64,000 nt of DNA, taken from positions 4,704,001-4,768,000 of the forward strand of contig CP126197.1 of NCBI GenBank assembly GCA_030272155.1, written 5' to 3'. This document shows, in pieces, positions 1 through 11,018 of this stretch. The notes below the pieces were generated by a model. It was given only the letters and a program-made list of their open reading frames with translations. It made no database searches and was not told the DNA's origin. Positions within the stretch are counted from its first letter, which is position 1. Every line of letters begins with the position of its first letter. Made by a program: the position numbers and the translations under genes. This DNA is from Tetradesmus obliquus. Taxonomy: Eukaryota; Chlorophyta; Chlorophyceae; Sphaeropleales; Scenedesmaceae.

Positions 1-676
1 CCAGCAAGCATTTGGCAGCTTGCGGGTGGACGCTGCACAAGCTGTCAACAGATCACTTTTGGAGGGACTTGGATGGGATGTAAATCCACATCCCGGGCAC
101 GAGCAGCTTGGAATAATAAGTGTGTATTGCTGTACAGGCATACGCTGTCAACACAAAAGCTGCACACCCAAGAACATGTACAAACATACAACAGTGTGCC
201 AAGTGCGAACATGCACATGATGCAACAGCGGCGCATGTACACGCATCGCCACCTGGCAGCGAAACAAGCAGCGGACGCAGCTCCGCATGCTGAATGAAAT
301 CAATCAAAGTTGAGCTGTGCAGCACCCGCCAACACATCTGCCGGCATGAACAGCACTGGAACTTTCACAACAGAACCCTGCCGCCGTGAAACTCAAATGC
401 GCTGCTGCATCTGACCCACAGGCTTGGAGCATAGACTGCGAGGGTCAGCCATGAAATGCATGCAGGCTCTGCAAGTACTGCTAATACAAGCTAACACCAG
501 TCCAAGGCACCCCCACAGTCCCATTCATCATTGCTTTGACATGTTTTCCCGCCACCATTTGTTGGAAAGTCGGTTCACGCCAGTGCGTCACAAGCTGACA
601 TAGTGCACTCTCTAGACATGCTTAGGCACGGCTCAAGCACTCTGCTGCACCAGCAGAACTCTGAGTACAGCCTCAA

Positions 677-714
<38 letters not shown>

Positions 715-866
715 CTAGACGTGAACATCAACACCATGCTCACACAGGCGTTGCTTCATCAGCAATGCAACCGCGCAACATGGTGCCTAAGTCAAGCGGA
801 GCAAAGCTTCTGACAAGCTCTCTCCCTCACAGCAGCAGCGGCAGCAGCAGCAGCTGCTACAGCAGC
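1..866. other. 3' flank of the FAS1 gene; no gene supported
   Basis: Short ORFs occur on both strands, but none has a recognisable domain or a convincing splice structure. The longest plus ORF (from about 603) is driven by a CTG run translating to poly-Ala near 680-717. Most of this stretch is probably the 3' untranslated and flanking DNA of the minus-strand FAS1 gene, whose stop codon lies at 867-869. Confidence 0.4.
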
Positions 867-1252
867 CTACCGGGGCCCCCGGGGACTGATCAGCTGCATG
901 TCTGCCATGTCACGCAGCAGCGACACAGGACTCACAATAGACCTTGCCTGTGTGTCATCCTCATCAGCATCAACATCCAGTTCAGTTGCCTCCTGCTGCT
1001 GCTGCTGCTGCTGCCCGGCTGCTGCTGCTCGCTTCTCTGCGCGCCGCTTGCGACGGCTGTCCCTGCTGCTCTTGCTGCTGGACTGCGAGGGCGGTGCATT
1101 GAGTGCAGCTGTGGCTGCGGTCGAGGTGAACTGTGCACGAACCAGGGCTGACGCGCTATTGACTCCGGCTGCCATTGCGCGGTTGCTCGGCAGGTTTGTT
1201 GGTGGTATCAGCAGGTCGCTGATCACAGCAGCAGAGTGCTGCAGCAGCAGAA

Positions 1253-1308
<56 letters not shown>

Positions 1309-2197
1309 TGGCCCAGAAGAGTGTCAGCTGCCTCTGCCTTGCAGGTATGCAATGCCAAACAGCCGCTGGCGGCAGTTCATTGAGGCTGGTGGTGAGGAAG
1401 CACAGAATGGCAGCTGCAGCTCTCAACTGGCACTGCTAAGCCCGCTGCAGCAGCTGCCTTGCAATGAGCAGCTGGCAAAGCAAGCAAAATGTGACACAAC
1501 AACATAGCATTTCAAGCTGCTGCTGCTGCTACTGCTGCTGCAGGCCAGCGCTAGGGTCTCACCACTGGCATGGTGAGGTCAGCCGCCACGATGTTGGCGC
1601 GCTTCACTTTCAAGCCGTCAGGGTACACACCCGTCGCGTAGTTGATCCTGCGGGCAGAACACGACAAGCTTGCTGTAAACAAAGCAAATAGAGGGCAGCG
1701 TGCTTCCTCAACGAGCAATCCCTAATGAAGGGGACGCGTGGAAGATGAGCAGCATCTGGCTCACAGCAACAGCCACAAGTGCTGGTGGAAGCAAGGGCAT
1801 GCACTGATCTGCAGCGCGGCACAGCTTGCTGTGCCAAGTCTGCACCACCACAGACAAACCAATGCAGGGCTCCCATAAAGCTTGCCTGCTAGCCAAGCCC
1901 ATCCAGATGGTGCAGCACCCACAGCACACTGTCCTTTGCCTCATTTGAGACACCATTAGGCAATGCCGCGAACACATTCTTACACGCAGCAGCATCTGCA
2001 TTCCCAAGCAACTGCATGCGTTATCGTGAAGATTTACTTGTAAAGTTTTACGCACCACATCTCTGGCACTTTTGCGATGCCGGGCTTGGTGGCGTTCCAG
2101 GCCAGGCCGTAGCTGATGGCGTAGGCCCTGCTCAGGATGGTGAGGCACGGGTTCTTCCCGGGCTTGCCGGTGAAGGGGTAGTACTGTTGGAGGGGAG

Positions 2198-2263
<66 letters not shown>

Positions 2264-5200
2264 GATTAAGGGTCAGTTGCTGGGTTGATGGTGAGGCAGG
2301 GGTTCTTCCCGGGCTTGCCGGTGAAAGGGTAGTACTGCAATTAAGCATCAGCAGCAGCAGCAGCAGGAGCGCCAGCAGGAACCAGGGTCAGCAGCAGGAA
2401 CCAGGGTCAGCTGCTGAATCTTTGTGGGCTGCTGGCAGAGTGGCTTACGTACCATGACATGGTGCTAACTGGGCGTGGTGTTGCAACTCTTGGCGTGTGA
2501 GGCAGGGGTCCATGCAGGAGCTGGGCGTGGTTCCGCTGCTGCGCGTGCAGTGAACTACTTATTCAAGCTGCAACAGCGACGGCACTCACCAGCAGGCGGT
2601 AGGAGCGCGTGAATGCGCAGAAGTGGTAGGCCACCACGTTCAGCAGCTCGTTCACGGGGAAGGTGTTCACGTCAACGCCGGCGCTCGCAAACGCCTGTGT
2701 GTTGGCATTGTAGGAGCAGCAGCAGCAGCAACGGCGACAGCAGCAGCAGCAGCAGTGCAGGCCTGTCAGCTGTGTGTCTTCCAACTCAGCAGTGCAACAG
2801 CTAAACAAAATCACGAATTGCAGATGCATTGCACTCTCGCCACCTACTGGCGTGCTGTGCTGCTGCAGTACTGATTAAATACAAGCTTGTTGTAGGCATT
2901 TGCCTTGCACTCCATTGTACCTTCGCCCTGTCTCATACAAAGCTACTAGCTAAGTAATGTACATCAACGTTGCTATCAACACACCGCATTGGTGGGCACT
3001 GCCGCAGTGCCTGGGATCTCCTCCAGTGTAGCCAACATGCTGAAGTTGCCTTCTGTCTCAATCCTGTCCAGCACTGTGCGCAGATCAGAGAAGATGTCGC
3101 TGCTGTTGATGGCAGCAGTCAAGGAGGGGAACACGTCCTTTGGCTCAAGCACCTGGTGATACGTTGGGGCAGCAGCAGCGCAGAGCAGCAGCACACGGCA
3201 GCGATGTGTTAGATGATCACCTTTGTTGTGTGATGAGGAGCTGTGCAGTGCAGCTGTAGTTTTAATCTGATCCAATCCCAGAGCAGGACCACAACACGCA
3301 AACAGCAGTACAGCTGGCTGCGAAAAAAAGGTCATCAGCACCCAACTGCGGTGCAGTAGTGGCACTGCGGTTTACCCAAGGCATGACACAGGGTGCGTCT
3401 TGTGCATCTCTAAGCGGCTACACAGCTGGCGGCTGTTGTGTGATTTTTTTCCAGCAAGCTGCAAATAGCTGTGCTGCCAGTAAGCCAGACTGCCCCACAA
3501 CAGCATGCTCTCTCACCTGGTTGATTGTGTGGATGACACCACCACCATACACAAACTTGTCAACTGAGTTGAAGGTGATGACGTTCCTCTGCTCATCAAT
3601 CAGGAAGTTGAGCGGACCGCAGCAGCCGCCGCTGCTGCAGCCACCACCACAGCCGCCACCGCAGCCGCAGCCGCCACCGCAGCCGCCGCCACAGCCGCCA
3701 CTGCAGCCGCCGCTGCATCCGCTGCTGCCACCACTGCTGCCCTTTCCGCGCTTGCCCCTGCCCCTGCTGCTGCCGCTGCAGCCGCTGCCAGAGCATGGCG
3801 GCTGCTGCTGGATGCAGCCAGATCCTGAGCACGGCTTCTGCTGCTGCTGGCAGCCAGATCCTGAGCATGGAGATGTAGATCCACAGCCGCCGCCACCACC
3901 GCATGGTGTGCTGCCGCCACAGCCGCCACTGCCGCCACAGCCGCCGCCGCAACCGCCGCTGCCGCCGCAGCCGCCGCCACAGCCGCCGCTGCCGCCGCAG
4001 CCGCCGCCGCAGTCTCCGCCACTGCAGCCGCCACCGCAGTCTCCGCTGGCACATGGCGGGTAGTAACCCTTGTAGTGATACTTCTTATACGGGCCAGGGC
4101 TGTAGAAGTTGTAAACCCTCTTGCCATGCTTGCCGTATGTCCAGCCGCCATTGCCGTACTGTGCACTGCATGTGGTGCAGCCTTGGGGTGGTGCGCAGCC
4201 GGCTGTGCATCCGCTGTTGCAGCCAGAGCAGCCGCTGTTGCAATCACCACCGCCACAGCTGCTGCTGCGGCCGAATGTGACCTTGTGGGGGTATGCGTTG
4301 AGGTTTGCGTACACTGTGGAGTAATTGAAGCCATCCAGCTGTGCGCCATACACCCTGCGAGGAGCAGCAGATAGCAGCGCACACAGAAACAGCAGCAGAA
4401 GCGGCAGCAGGGTTGTCAGCCGAAAGCACAGCAACACATGGCCCTGCCCATCCCCAGCCAGTGTTGCTGTGTACCATACACCCTGCAGGGAGCAACGGGC
4501 CGCAGCACACGCAGCAGCAGGCTTGTGAACCCAAGGTCGGCAGCGCTTGCCCCACACCCTCCCTAACTGTGCTGCTGCTGATCACCCGCCGTACTGTCGC
4601 AGGCTACAAGGCAGCCAGAACCACCACCTGAGCAGCAGCATGTGGTGCTGCAGCTGAGTGTTGTGGTTCATGTTTCAGATTATACCAAGCCAAAAGCTGA
4701 TACATGAGGCCTGAACCCCGGCCCCCCACCTGAGCAGCAGCGTGTGGTACTGCAGCAGCTTGATGAAGAAGTTTGCGTAGAACTGCTCCGCGCGCGTGTT
4801 GTTAGCCATGATGGGCACGTTCCAGCGCGCCAGGTAAGTGGACCAGGCCTAATCACACACATCAAAACATACAATGCAGGTTGTCAGCAGGCAGAGGGCA
4901 GGTCCTTTGTCGCATGGTATGTGGGCACGTACCAGCACGCCAGGCACGTGGACCAGGCCTGAACACACACACATCAAATGCACAGTGTCCAGCCGAACGG
5001 CGTGCAAGGCAGCAGGCAGCAGGCAATCAGACAGGGTACAAAGGGGATTCAGCATGTTCAGTGCGCCAGGTACGTGGACCAGGCCTGCAAACAAAATCAA
5101 AATATATAATGCAGGTCCTTAGAAGGCAGAGAGCAGGTCGTTTGCCAGGTACGTGGACCAGGCCTGCTGGAAGCAAAGTGGCAGAACTGAAAGAGGAATG

Positions 5201-6435
5201 AGCCATGCGCCAGCTGGACAGCCCGTGGACAGCATGCCCCCAGCATCCCAAAAGTACACAAGCTGCCGATACAGACAGCTGCTTGCAAGGAAACAGTTCA
5301 GTGCTATTCTATGCACACCTCTGTCTGCAGCATATCAGACAGCCAACTAAGCAAACAAAGAATGGAGAACATGCATTCACAAGTCACCCAACAGCAACCA
5401 AGCAACATGCGCGCACTGTGTCTGTGGGCAGGAACAGCGTGCCAGTGAAAGGCCCCTGGAAAACCTCCACGCCAATCATTTGGTAACCAAGCACCTATAC
5501 AACATCTGATGAGACATGACACAATACAAGCTGTGTGCACCGTGTCTGTGTGCAGGAACAATGCGCCAGTGAATGGCCCCTGTAAGACCTCCCCACCGAT
5601 CATTCGGTAACCAAGCATCTAAATGCAACATCCGATGAGACATGACACAACAGAAGCTGTGCGCACCGTGTCTGTGGGCAGGAACAGCGTGCCAGTGAAG
5701 GGCCCCTGGAAGACCTCCACTCCGATCAGCTGCATGATCTGCGTTGAGATCTTCTGCTCCGGGTTGTTGGAGGCCCAGTCATAGATGGTGGGGAAGTAGG
5801 GAGGGGGGTTGGGGGACGGCGCGAAGCAGCCGTAGTTGCTGCAGTGCATGCCGTCTTTCCACGGCTCTGCGGGACACATGATGCACCATAGGGACACACA
5901 GCGGGAAGGTGCACCTGTGAGGCTACGCAGGTGATCAAGGCGCTATTCTGCTCTGGGCTGTGTTTGTTAAGCTGCTGCGTGCTATGCTGCGCTGGCTGGA
6001 TGTACATTGCAAGTGCCTGCATAGCTGCAGCTGCAGTGACACCCTACACATCCCTTGAATAATATTGGACAAGCGGCTGCAGCGCTGCGCTGCTAGCTGG
6101 TCTGTGCCAGCCGCACGTGCTGTTGCGTCTTTGGTTGCAGGTGCAAGTGCTGCGGGTGCCTCCTGCAGCTGCGTGCACCGCTAGCCAGCCTGCAGCATCA
6201 GCAGCAGCACAGCAGCTGCGCCACTCACTGTACTTCAGGCCCGCTGTCACCACCTCTGGCACCTCAAAGTCAGGCCCTTGCGGCTTGGGAATGTACTTTG
6301 CGTCATACGCGACTTCTATTTGGCGTGCTGTCATCTTCTGTGCTGCTCCAAACTTTGCCACAAAGGCCTGCACATCTTCCACGTCCAGAGCAAGTGACTT
6401 GATTTTCGGTCCATCTTCGTCTCGTGACGCAGATA
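867..6435 (-). CDS. Fasciclin (FAS1) two-domain protein with Gly/Cys-rich insert, 5' end unresolved
   Basis: FAS1 domains are extracellular adhesion modules found in algal and plant matrix proteins. Exons read on the minus strand: 6435-6229, 5866-5667, 4848-4730, 4354-3517, 3152-2985, 2694-2590, 2183-2059, 1647-1563 and 1238-867; all junction phases agree. Domain 1 begins near IYDWASNNPEQ, has the H1-like box GTLFLPTDTAWSTYLARW across an exon junction, and ends in GGGVIHTINQVLEP. Domain 2 has the box TAAVPTNAAFASAG and ends in SAAVISDLLIPP. Exon 4354-3517 places about 200 Gly/Cys-rich residues inside domain 1. The last exon adds a basic, Gln-rich, acidic tail ending SPRGPR. Upstream, 6494-6590 can encode a hydrophobic segment (LFIGLFWAEASPDAQT) in matching phase and may be part of a signal peptide, but no initiator Met was found. 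FAS1 identity is sure; cell-surface location is inferred. Confidence 0.8.
1255..1308. repeat. Long CAG/CTG tract
   Basis: About 17 uninterrupted CAG triplets on the plus strand lie in the last intron of the FAS1 gene, where on the minus strand they form the CTG-rich tract just before the final 3' splice site. Similar tracts occur at about 2203-2265, 23160-23215, 29190-29243, 33925-33960, 35390-35431 and 63970-64000. Confidence 0.95.
3619..4262 (-). repeat. Gly/Cys-rich low-complexity insert inside FAS1 domain 1
   Basis: On the minus strand this stretch encodes short repeats of the form SGGCGGGCGG, followed by units of CSGSGC joined by Gln/Pro. A Tyr/Lys-rich patch (YNFYSPGPYKKYHYKGYY) lies between two Cys-rich blocks. 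The Cys spacing is regular, and the reading frame is open through the whole exon and continuous with FAS1 sequence on both sides. Regular Cys and Tyr could allow disulfide or dityrosine cross-linking in a cell wall; that is inference. Confidence 0.8.
4945..5600 (-). repeat. Decayed copies of FAS1 exon edges
   Basis: The 5' edge of exon 4848-4730 (plus-strand core cgtggaccaggcctg) recurs near 4947-4962, 5070-5087 and 5150-5167. The 3' edge of exon 5866-5667 recurs near 5430-5480 and 5535-5600, each copy with the adjoining intron start. The copies are short and diverged and do not extend the reading frame. A similar partial copy of exon 2183-2059 sits at about 2298-2337. Confidence 0.7.
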
Positions 6436-6599
6436 CTGCAGCAATAAAACACTTGTTTTCGTGAGCGTTGTGATTGCAGCCACGTCCTCTCACCCTTCGC
6501 AGCGATATGCCTCGACACTGCTGTCTGAGCGTCAGGACTAGCCTCAGCCCAAAACAGCCCAATGAACAGCTCAGACGAAATCTACTGGAATAATTTTCA

Positions 6600-8700
6600 G
6601 GTTGTCGTTGTACTATTGCTCTGTGTAGCTGTAGTTGAGGTAGTTGAGCTGCCAGATGTTCTGTGCTGAAGTGGGATTGATAGACCAGCCAGTACGCAAA
6701 CCCCACAGCTGCGTCACAGAAAAGTTATATAATAATGAACTATAACTAGTGAGTCGATCAGTCATCAGTGCAGCACACCTAGTAGCAGTCCTAGCAATAG
6801 CAGACACGAAGCTCTCCAGGGCCCCATTGTGTGATTTAGCCGCATTTGATACTGTGATTTTACATGTCTTGCTGATGCATCTGCGGTCTTGTCCGCGTTG
6901 GGTGTGGTCTTACTCACGACAAAGTGACCAGCCAGGGCTCAGTAGAGGCAGCTTCATGACAGGTGTACGCACTGACAACCACTAACATCCAATCGATCTA
7001 TTGCAATTCCGGGTTGACCATCGTAGCAGACGACGCTCGCAACTAGTGTGATCTTCCTGCAAAGTTCGCCGAAACAGGTGTCACCCCAGGCTAGCAATTG
7101 GCTTACATACTCGCAATTAGACCAGGTGAAACACCCGGTCTCTCGTCTGATGGGCTCGATGAGTGTTTGGTGGGTCAAGTGTGCTTGCTCGGTGCCAAGG
7201 ATACCATGCCAACCGACAACAGCAGTTGCCCCAAGTAGTACATGCAAAGCTTGCACTACTTGCAAGCAGTGCATGCGCAACCAGCTCACGACAGCCACAT
7301 GTCGACCCTTGTATCGCGACCACAAGTGCCACTTGCAACACTGGGACAAGTATCACAGCACTCACCACTCTTGAGCACTGCCAGTGGGTCCGACCTATAG
7401 GAGGAGTCCAACCTATAGGATGAGTCCTCCGGCTGCCAGCAGCAGTGCAGTGCCTGTGTGCCAGCACAACAGGCACATGCACGACATCAAGAGCATGCTC
7501 ACACCACCAACCAAGCCATGACAGTTGCAGCCATCGGCTGCAGCTGGTGTGACAACATGATGATGATGAGGCGCATCCGCAAGCATACCACAGCATGTCT
7601 ACTGCAACAGGCGGCCAGTTCGTAGCTATGCAAGTCAGCATTACGTTCAACTGCGCTGTCAGAAGCAAAACACCCAACGCCACAATCCCACAGTGGCCCG
7701 ACCTTGTAATGAAACCCTGGCATCCCAAGAGGGAGTGTCATCTCCTTGAAATAAGCAGCAGTGCTGTGCCATTCCACAGACATGTGCAAGCCAACAACAC
7801 ACGGACATCAGCTGTGCAATCGCGCCAACATAAGAGTAGGGCAGAGCTGCTGCCTTCTGCACGCCCCAAGTCACAACCAGTCTAAGCAGAACTGCTGTGC
7901 AAGAATCAATCAAGGCGCCATACCGCCCATCACATCAGCAGCTCTGTTGACTGCGCTAGGGCACTATCTGTGCAGAATGCTACACAGCACCCACGTCATC
8001 AAACCTTTGTTGAAGTAACTTTTCATATTGAGGCGCCAGCAAGACCAGGAGACCTCATAATCCATACGGCACGGCAGTCGCCTCACACAAACATGCGCGC
8101 AGCGCTGCAATGGCTCGAAAAGCACCACCGAATCACACCCTGTAGCCAACTGCAAGGCACAGGGGCAAAGACAGGCAGTGCGTCGTAAACTTTGGAATCT
8201 CAATCCAGCAGACAACTGGATTGGTTGGCAGGTCAGGCAAGGGCGCCCACTCCATGTCTCAGGAGGGCGCGTCAAAAGAAACCTAGTATTGCCTGCACTG
8301 CGCAAGCTGCCATACAGCATACCAATGTGGTGCCGTTCACCATGCCAATGTGGCAGTCAAGCCAAAGGCTGTTGGTGCTAAGAGAGGTAAGGCGCTACAT
8401 CCCAACATGCAGCACAAGCAGCATGGGCTCAGTGCGCCATTATTCACCCCCTACACCAGGGCTGCTGCTGCAGCTGCAGCTTCTGCTGCTGCTATGGCTG
8501 CTGCTGCTGCCATGGTACAAAAAATGTGATCGGCACAGGGCAAAAATGGTTCAGACCATTGCCCCGCACCACCCCAACAAAACACAAACATAACAAAATC
8601 AACCACAGCGCGACATGCATCACAACGATGCATTGCTTTTGCGTGTCCACCTTATCACCTTTTGCGTGTCCACCTTATCACCCTTACCAAGGAACACGGC
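6600..8700. other. Intergenic stretch, no gene supported
   Basis: No ORF on either strand shows a family signature. Visible structure is minor. A short direct repeat with core acctatagga(g/t)gagtcc lies at about 7390-7428. A tandem repeat with core tgcgtgtccaccttatcacc lies at about 8639-8681. A poly-Ala-coding CTG cluster lies at 8460-8515. It may hold the missing 3' exon of bL21 or the 5' exon of the FAS1 gene, but I could not find either. Confidence 0.4.
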
Positions 8701-8737
8701 AGCGCTACTGCCAGCAGCACTGATCACCCTGACCCTG

Positions 8738-9175
8738 TACTTGGCCATGGTCCAGTCTGCCTCACCGTTGATGCACAACGGCACTGCTGCCAACATCAGC
8801 ATTCTGCTGATCTACTGCACAGCCCCAGTGCTCCCAGCAGCATTGATTGCTTTGACCCTGTACTTGGCCATGGTCCAATCTGGCTCCCCGCTGCTGCCTG
8901 GCGGCTGTTGGCAGCGCCCTGCTGCGTTACTGCACTGCCCCCGTGCTGCCAGCAGCGCTGATAGCCATGGTGCGGTCTGCCTCTGCTGCTGGCTGCAGCC
9001 CTACAGGCGCCACCACCAGTGGTCCTGCAAACTCATCCAGCAGCTCTACTTCTACTGCTGCATCTGCCAGCTGTGCCTCGCCAGCAAGCTCAGCTGCATG
9101 CAGCACCCGCAAAGCCTGCAGCAGCACGCTACTGCTGCAGACGTCCCGCACAGCTCAACCGACACTGTTAGTGTG
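8738..9175 (-). repeat. Two degenerate copies of the bL21 exon 3 end
   Basis: Blocks around 8738-8890 and 8960-9090 resemble the end of bL21 exon 3 (about 9200-9340), including the motifs EFAGPLVVAP and TMAKYR on the minus strand. Both are truncated and diverged. They lie just downstream of the real exon in transcription direction, where the missing last exon would be expected. Confidence 0.7.
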
Positions 9176-10385
9176 CTACTGCACAGCGCCAGTGCTGCCG
9201 GCAGCGCTGATGGCTTTCACCCTGTACTTGGCCATGGTGCGGTCTGCCTCTGCTGCTGGCTGCAGCCCTGCAGGCGCCACCACCAGTGGTCCTGCAAACT
9301 CTTCCAGCAGCTCTACTTCCACTGCTGCATCTGTGAGGTAAGGCTTGCCCCAGCGGAAGGTGCCATCGCTGCGCAGACCGAGCACATTGCGGAAGACAAA
9401 CACGCCGCTGCTGTCGCCGTGCGGGGCTTCCTGCAAGCACAAACCACGAGCAAACAGAGGTTGGCACAAAAGGCAGCTGGTGTCAACATCCATGTGCAGC
9501 TACGCCCACATACAACTGTCCACCTAGAGAGGGCCTCTCTAGAAACAGCACTTGCGCACTTGCAGCGTGCAACAGCTGCTTTTAAATGACTCTGAGTGTG
9601 TGTCGCAACCAGCCATCATTACGCCAGCAGGGAGTCCACCGCCCACCATTGCACAGCAGCAAGCAATCGCCAATCTTCATAGAGTTTGACTCAAGCTGCT
9701 GCTGGCTCAGCGGGCACACCTGCAGGTAGCGTTTGGGGCAGGTGTAGGCGTGGCCCTCCTCCACCATCTGCCGCACCCCGCCCAGCTTCACTATTGCGTA
9801 GCGGCTGCCGCTGCTGCTTGCAGGAGCATGGCTGCTGGGCGCTGCAGCCTGCAGCGGGTAGGGCTGCTCCACTGCAGAGGTGGAAACAAAGCAGGCACAG
9901 GGGCAGAGAATGTTATGAAACCCCGTTATATGGGAAGTGTGACGACTATACGCGGTTTTTGATTGAAGATGGCATTCCTGGCAGGACTAGCGCACGTGGC
10001 AGCAAATGCCTGCCATCAGGACATGAGGTGCACAGCTGCACTGCATGTGTGTGTGTGTGGCAGGCCAGGCATGGCACCCTGACCGCAACACTGCAGCTGC
10101 ACAACAGAGACACAATCATTCGCAAGCTATGCCAAGCATATCAGAGGACAAGACATCAGGCAGCAGCAAGCAGTTTGCATGCACCCTCCACTTGTGTGTC
10201 TGCTTAGCTTTGGGCCGGAGGCATACGACCGCACACACCACCAATGAATGCACAGAACGTTTTGAATGCTGAATACAAGTTCCTCGGTCGGCAAGTGCCG
10301 CCGTTGCAGACTTACCAACTTGCACACGGAACGAGGACGTAAGAGCTGCCCTTCTGCTAACGCTGGACAGAGCGTACGCTGCCAT
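9176..10385 (-). CDS. Organellar ribosomal protein bL21, C-terminus unresolved
   Basis: Nuclear gene for a bL21-family protein of the organellar large ribosomal subunit. Exon 1 (10385-10316) encodes an Arg/Ser/Ala-rich leader, MAAYALSSVSRRAALTSSFR, typical of a transit peptide. Exon 2 (9871-9720) holds the bL21 start YAIVKLGGVRQMVEEG. Exon 3 (from 9430) holds NVLGLRSDGTFRWGKPYL and AAVEVELLEEFAGPLVV, which align with the bL21 beta-barrel core. Junction phases agree (70 + 152 nt = 74 codons). The conserved basic C-terminus expected in bL21 (Lys/Arg-rich, with a GHRQ-like motif) was not found; exon 3 would end at a donor at 9220, or earlier near the GPL residues, and read-through stops at 9176. 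Mitochondrion versus plastid cannot be decided. It is head-to-head with SPB1. Confidence 0.7.
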
Positions 10386-11018
10386 TACTGTTAAGCAACC
10401 CACGAAGAGAAAGCTAACACAATAGGCAACAGGCAGCCTGAGCAACAACCAATAGAGCTATTTATAGAGCAGGCCCGGGAGCTCCGCCTTCGCCGCAACC
10501 TCAAGCTGACGACCCAAGGAAGATAGTTAAGGACATAGTCGCTGCAGAACGGGGGAGCACAACGGCTTAACTGCCTTGGGAACTCTAGAGACAGCCCACC
10601 ACCCGTCAATGACACATCGCAAGTCGCGAGTACTTGGTGTTTCCTCACGTTTAGTGTTATTTGCATGTTTGACTGTGGTTATTTCAGCTGATTTGAGTCG
10701 CTGAACGCTGACAAAAGCGTTCCGCAGCCCGAGTATGCTTTCCGTGTAGTCGGCACTGGTGCCTGTGCAGCTATATAGTTGTACGTTTCTCAAAAGTTAA
10801 ATCTGTGCTTCGGTAAAACATTGCGGTGTACAGCAGCTCGCCTACTCCCCTGCCAGGCGTGGCAGCAGCCTGACTGCTGCTGCAGCAGCAGCACAACTGG
10901 GAACTTCAAAGCAGCCTGAGTATACAATCACGCCAGCCTGTGCTCGTGAAGCTTTTGAAGTATTCTGCACAAGCTCAAGCAGCAGCAGCGAGCATACTCA
11001 TAGCATTACGCAGCCAAG
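10386..11018. promoter_or_regulatory. Shared upstream region of divergent bL21 and SPB1 genes
   Basis: This 633-bp gap separates the two start codons, so it must hold both promoters and 5' leaders. No clear TATA box or defined operator was recognised. Both genes serve ribosome production or function, so co-regulation is plausible but inferred. Confidence 0.5.

Noticed and set aside
867-1383. Plus-strand ORFs with poly-Gln, poly-Cys or poly-Ala around the CAG tract
   Set aside because: They are produced by the triplet tract; the minus strand continues the FAS1 domain ending in phase.
3359-4063. Plus-strand Pro-rich ORF
   Set aside because: It is the antisense of the Gly/Cys-rich FAS1 exon, which has conserved sequence on both sides in phase.
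8615-9589. 324-codon plus-strand ORF
   Set aside because: It runs antisense to bL21 exon 3 and its degenerate copies; the opposite strand carries the conserved protein.
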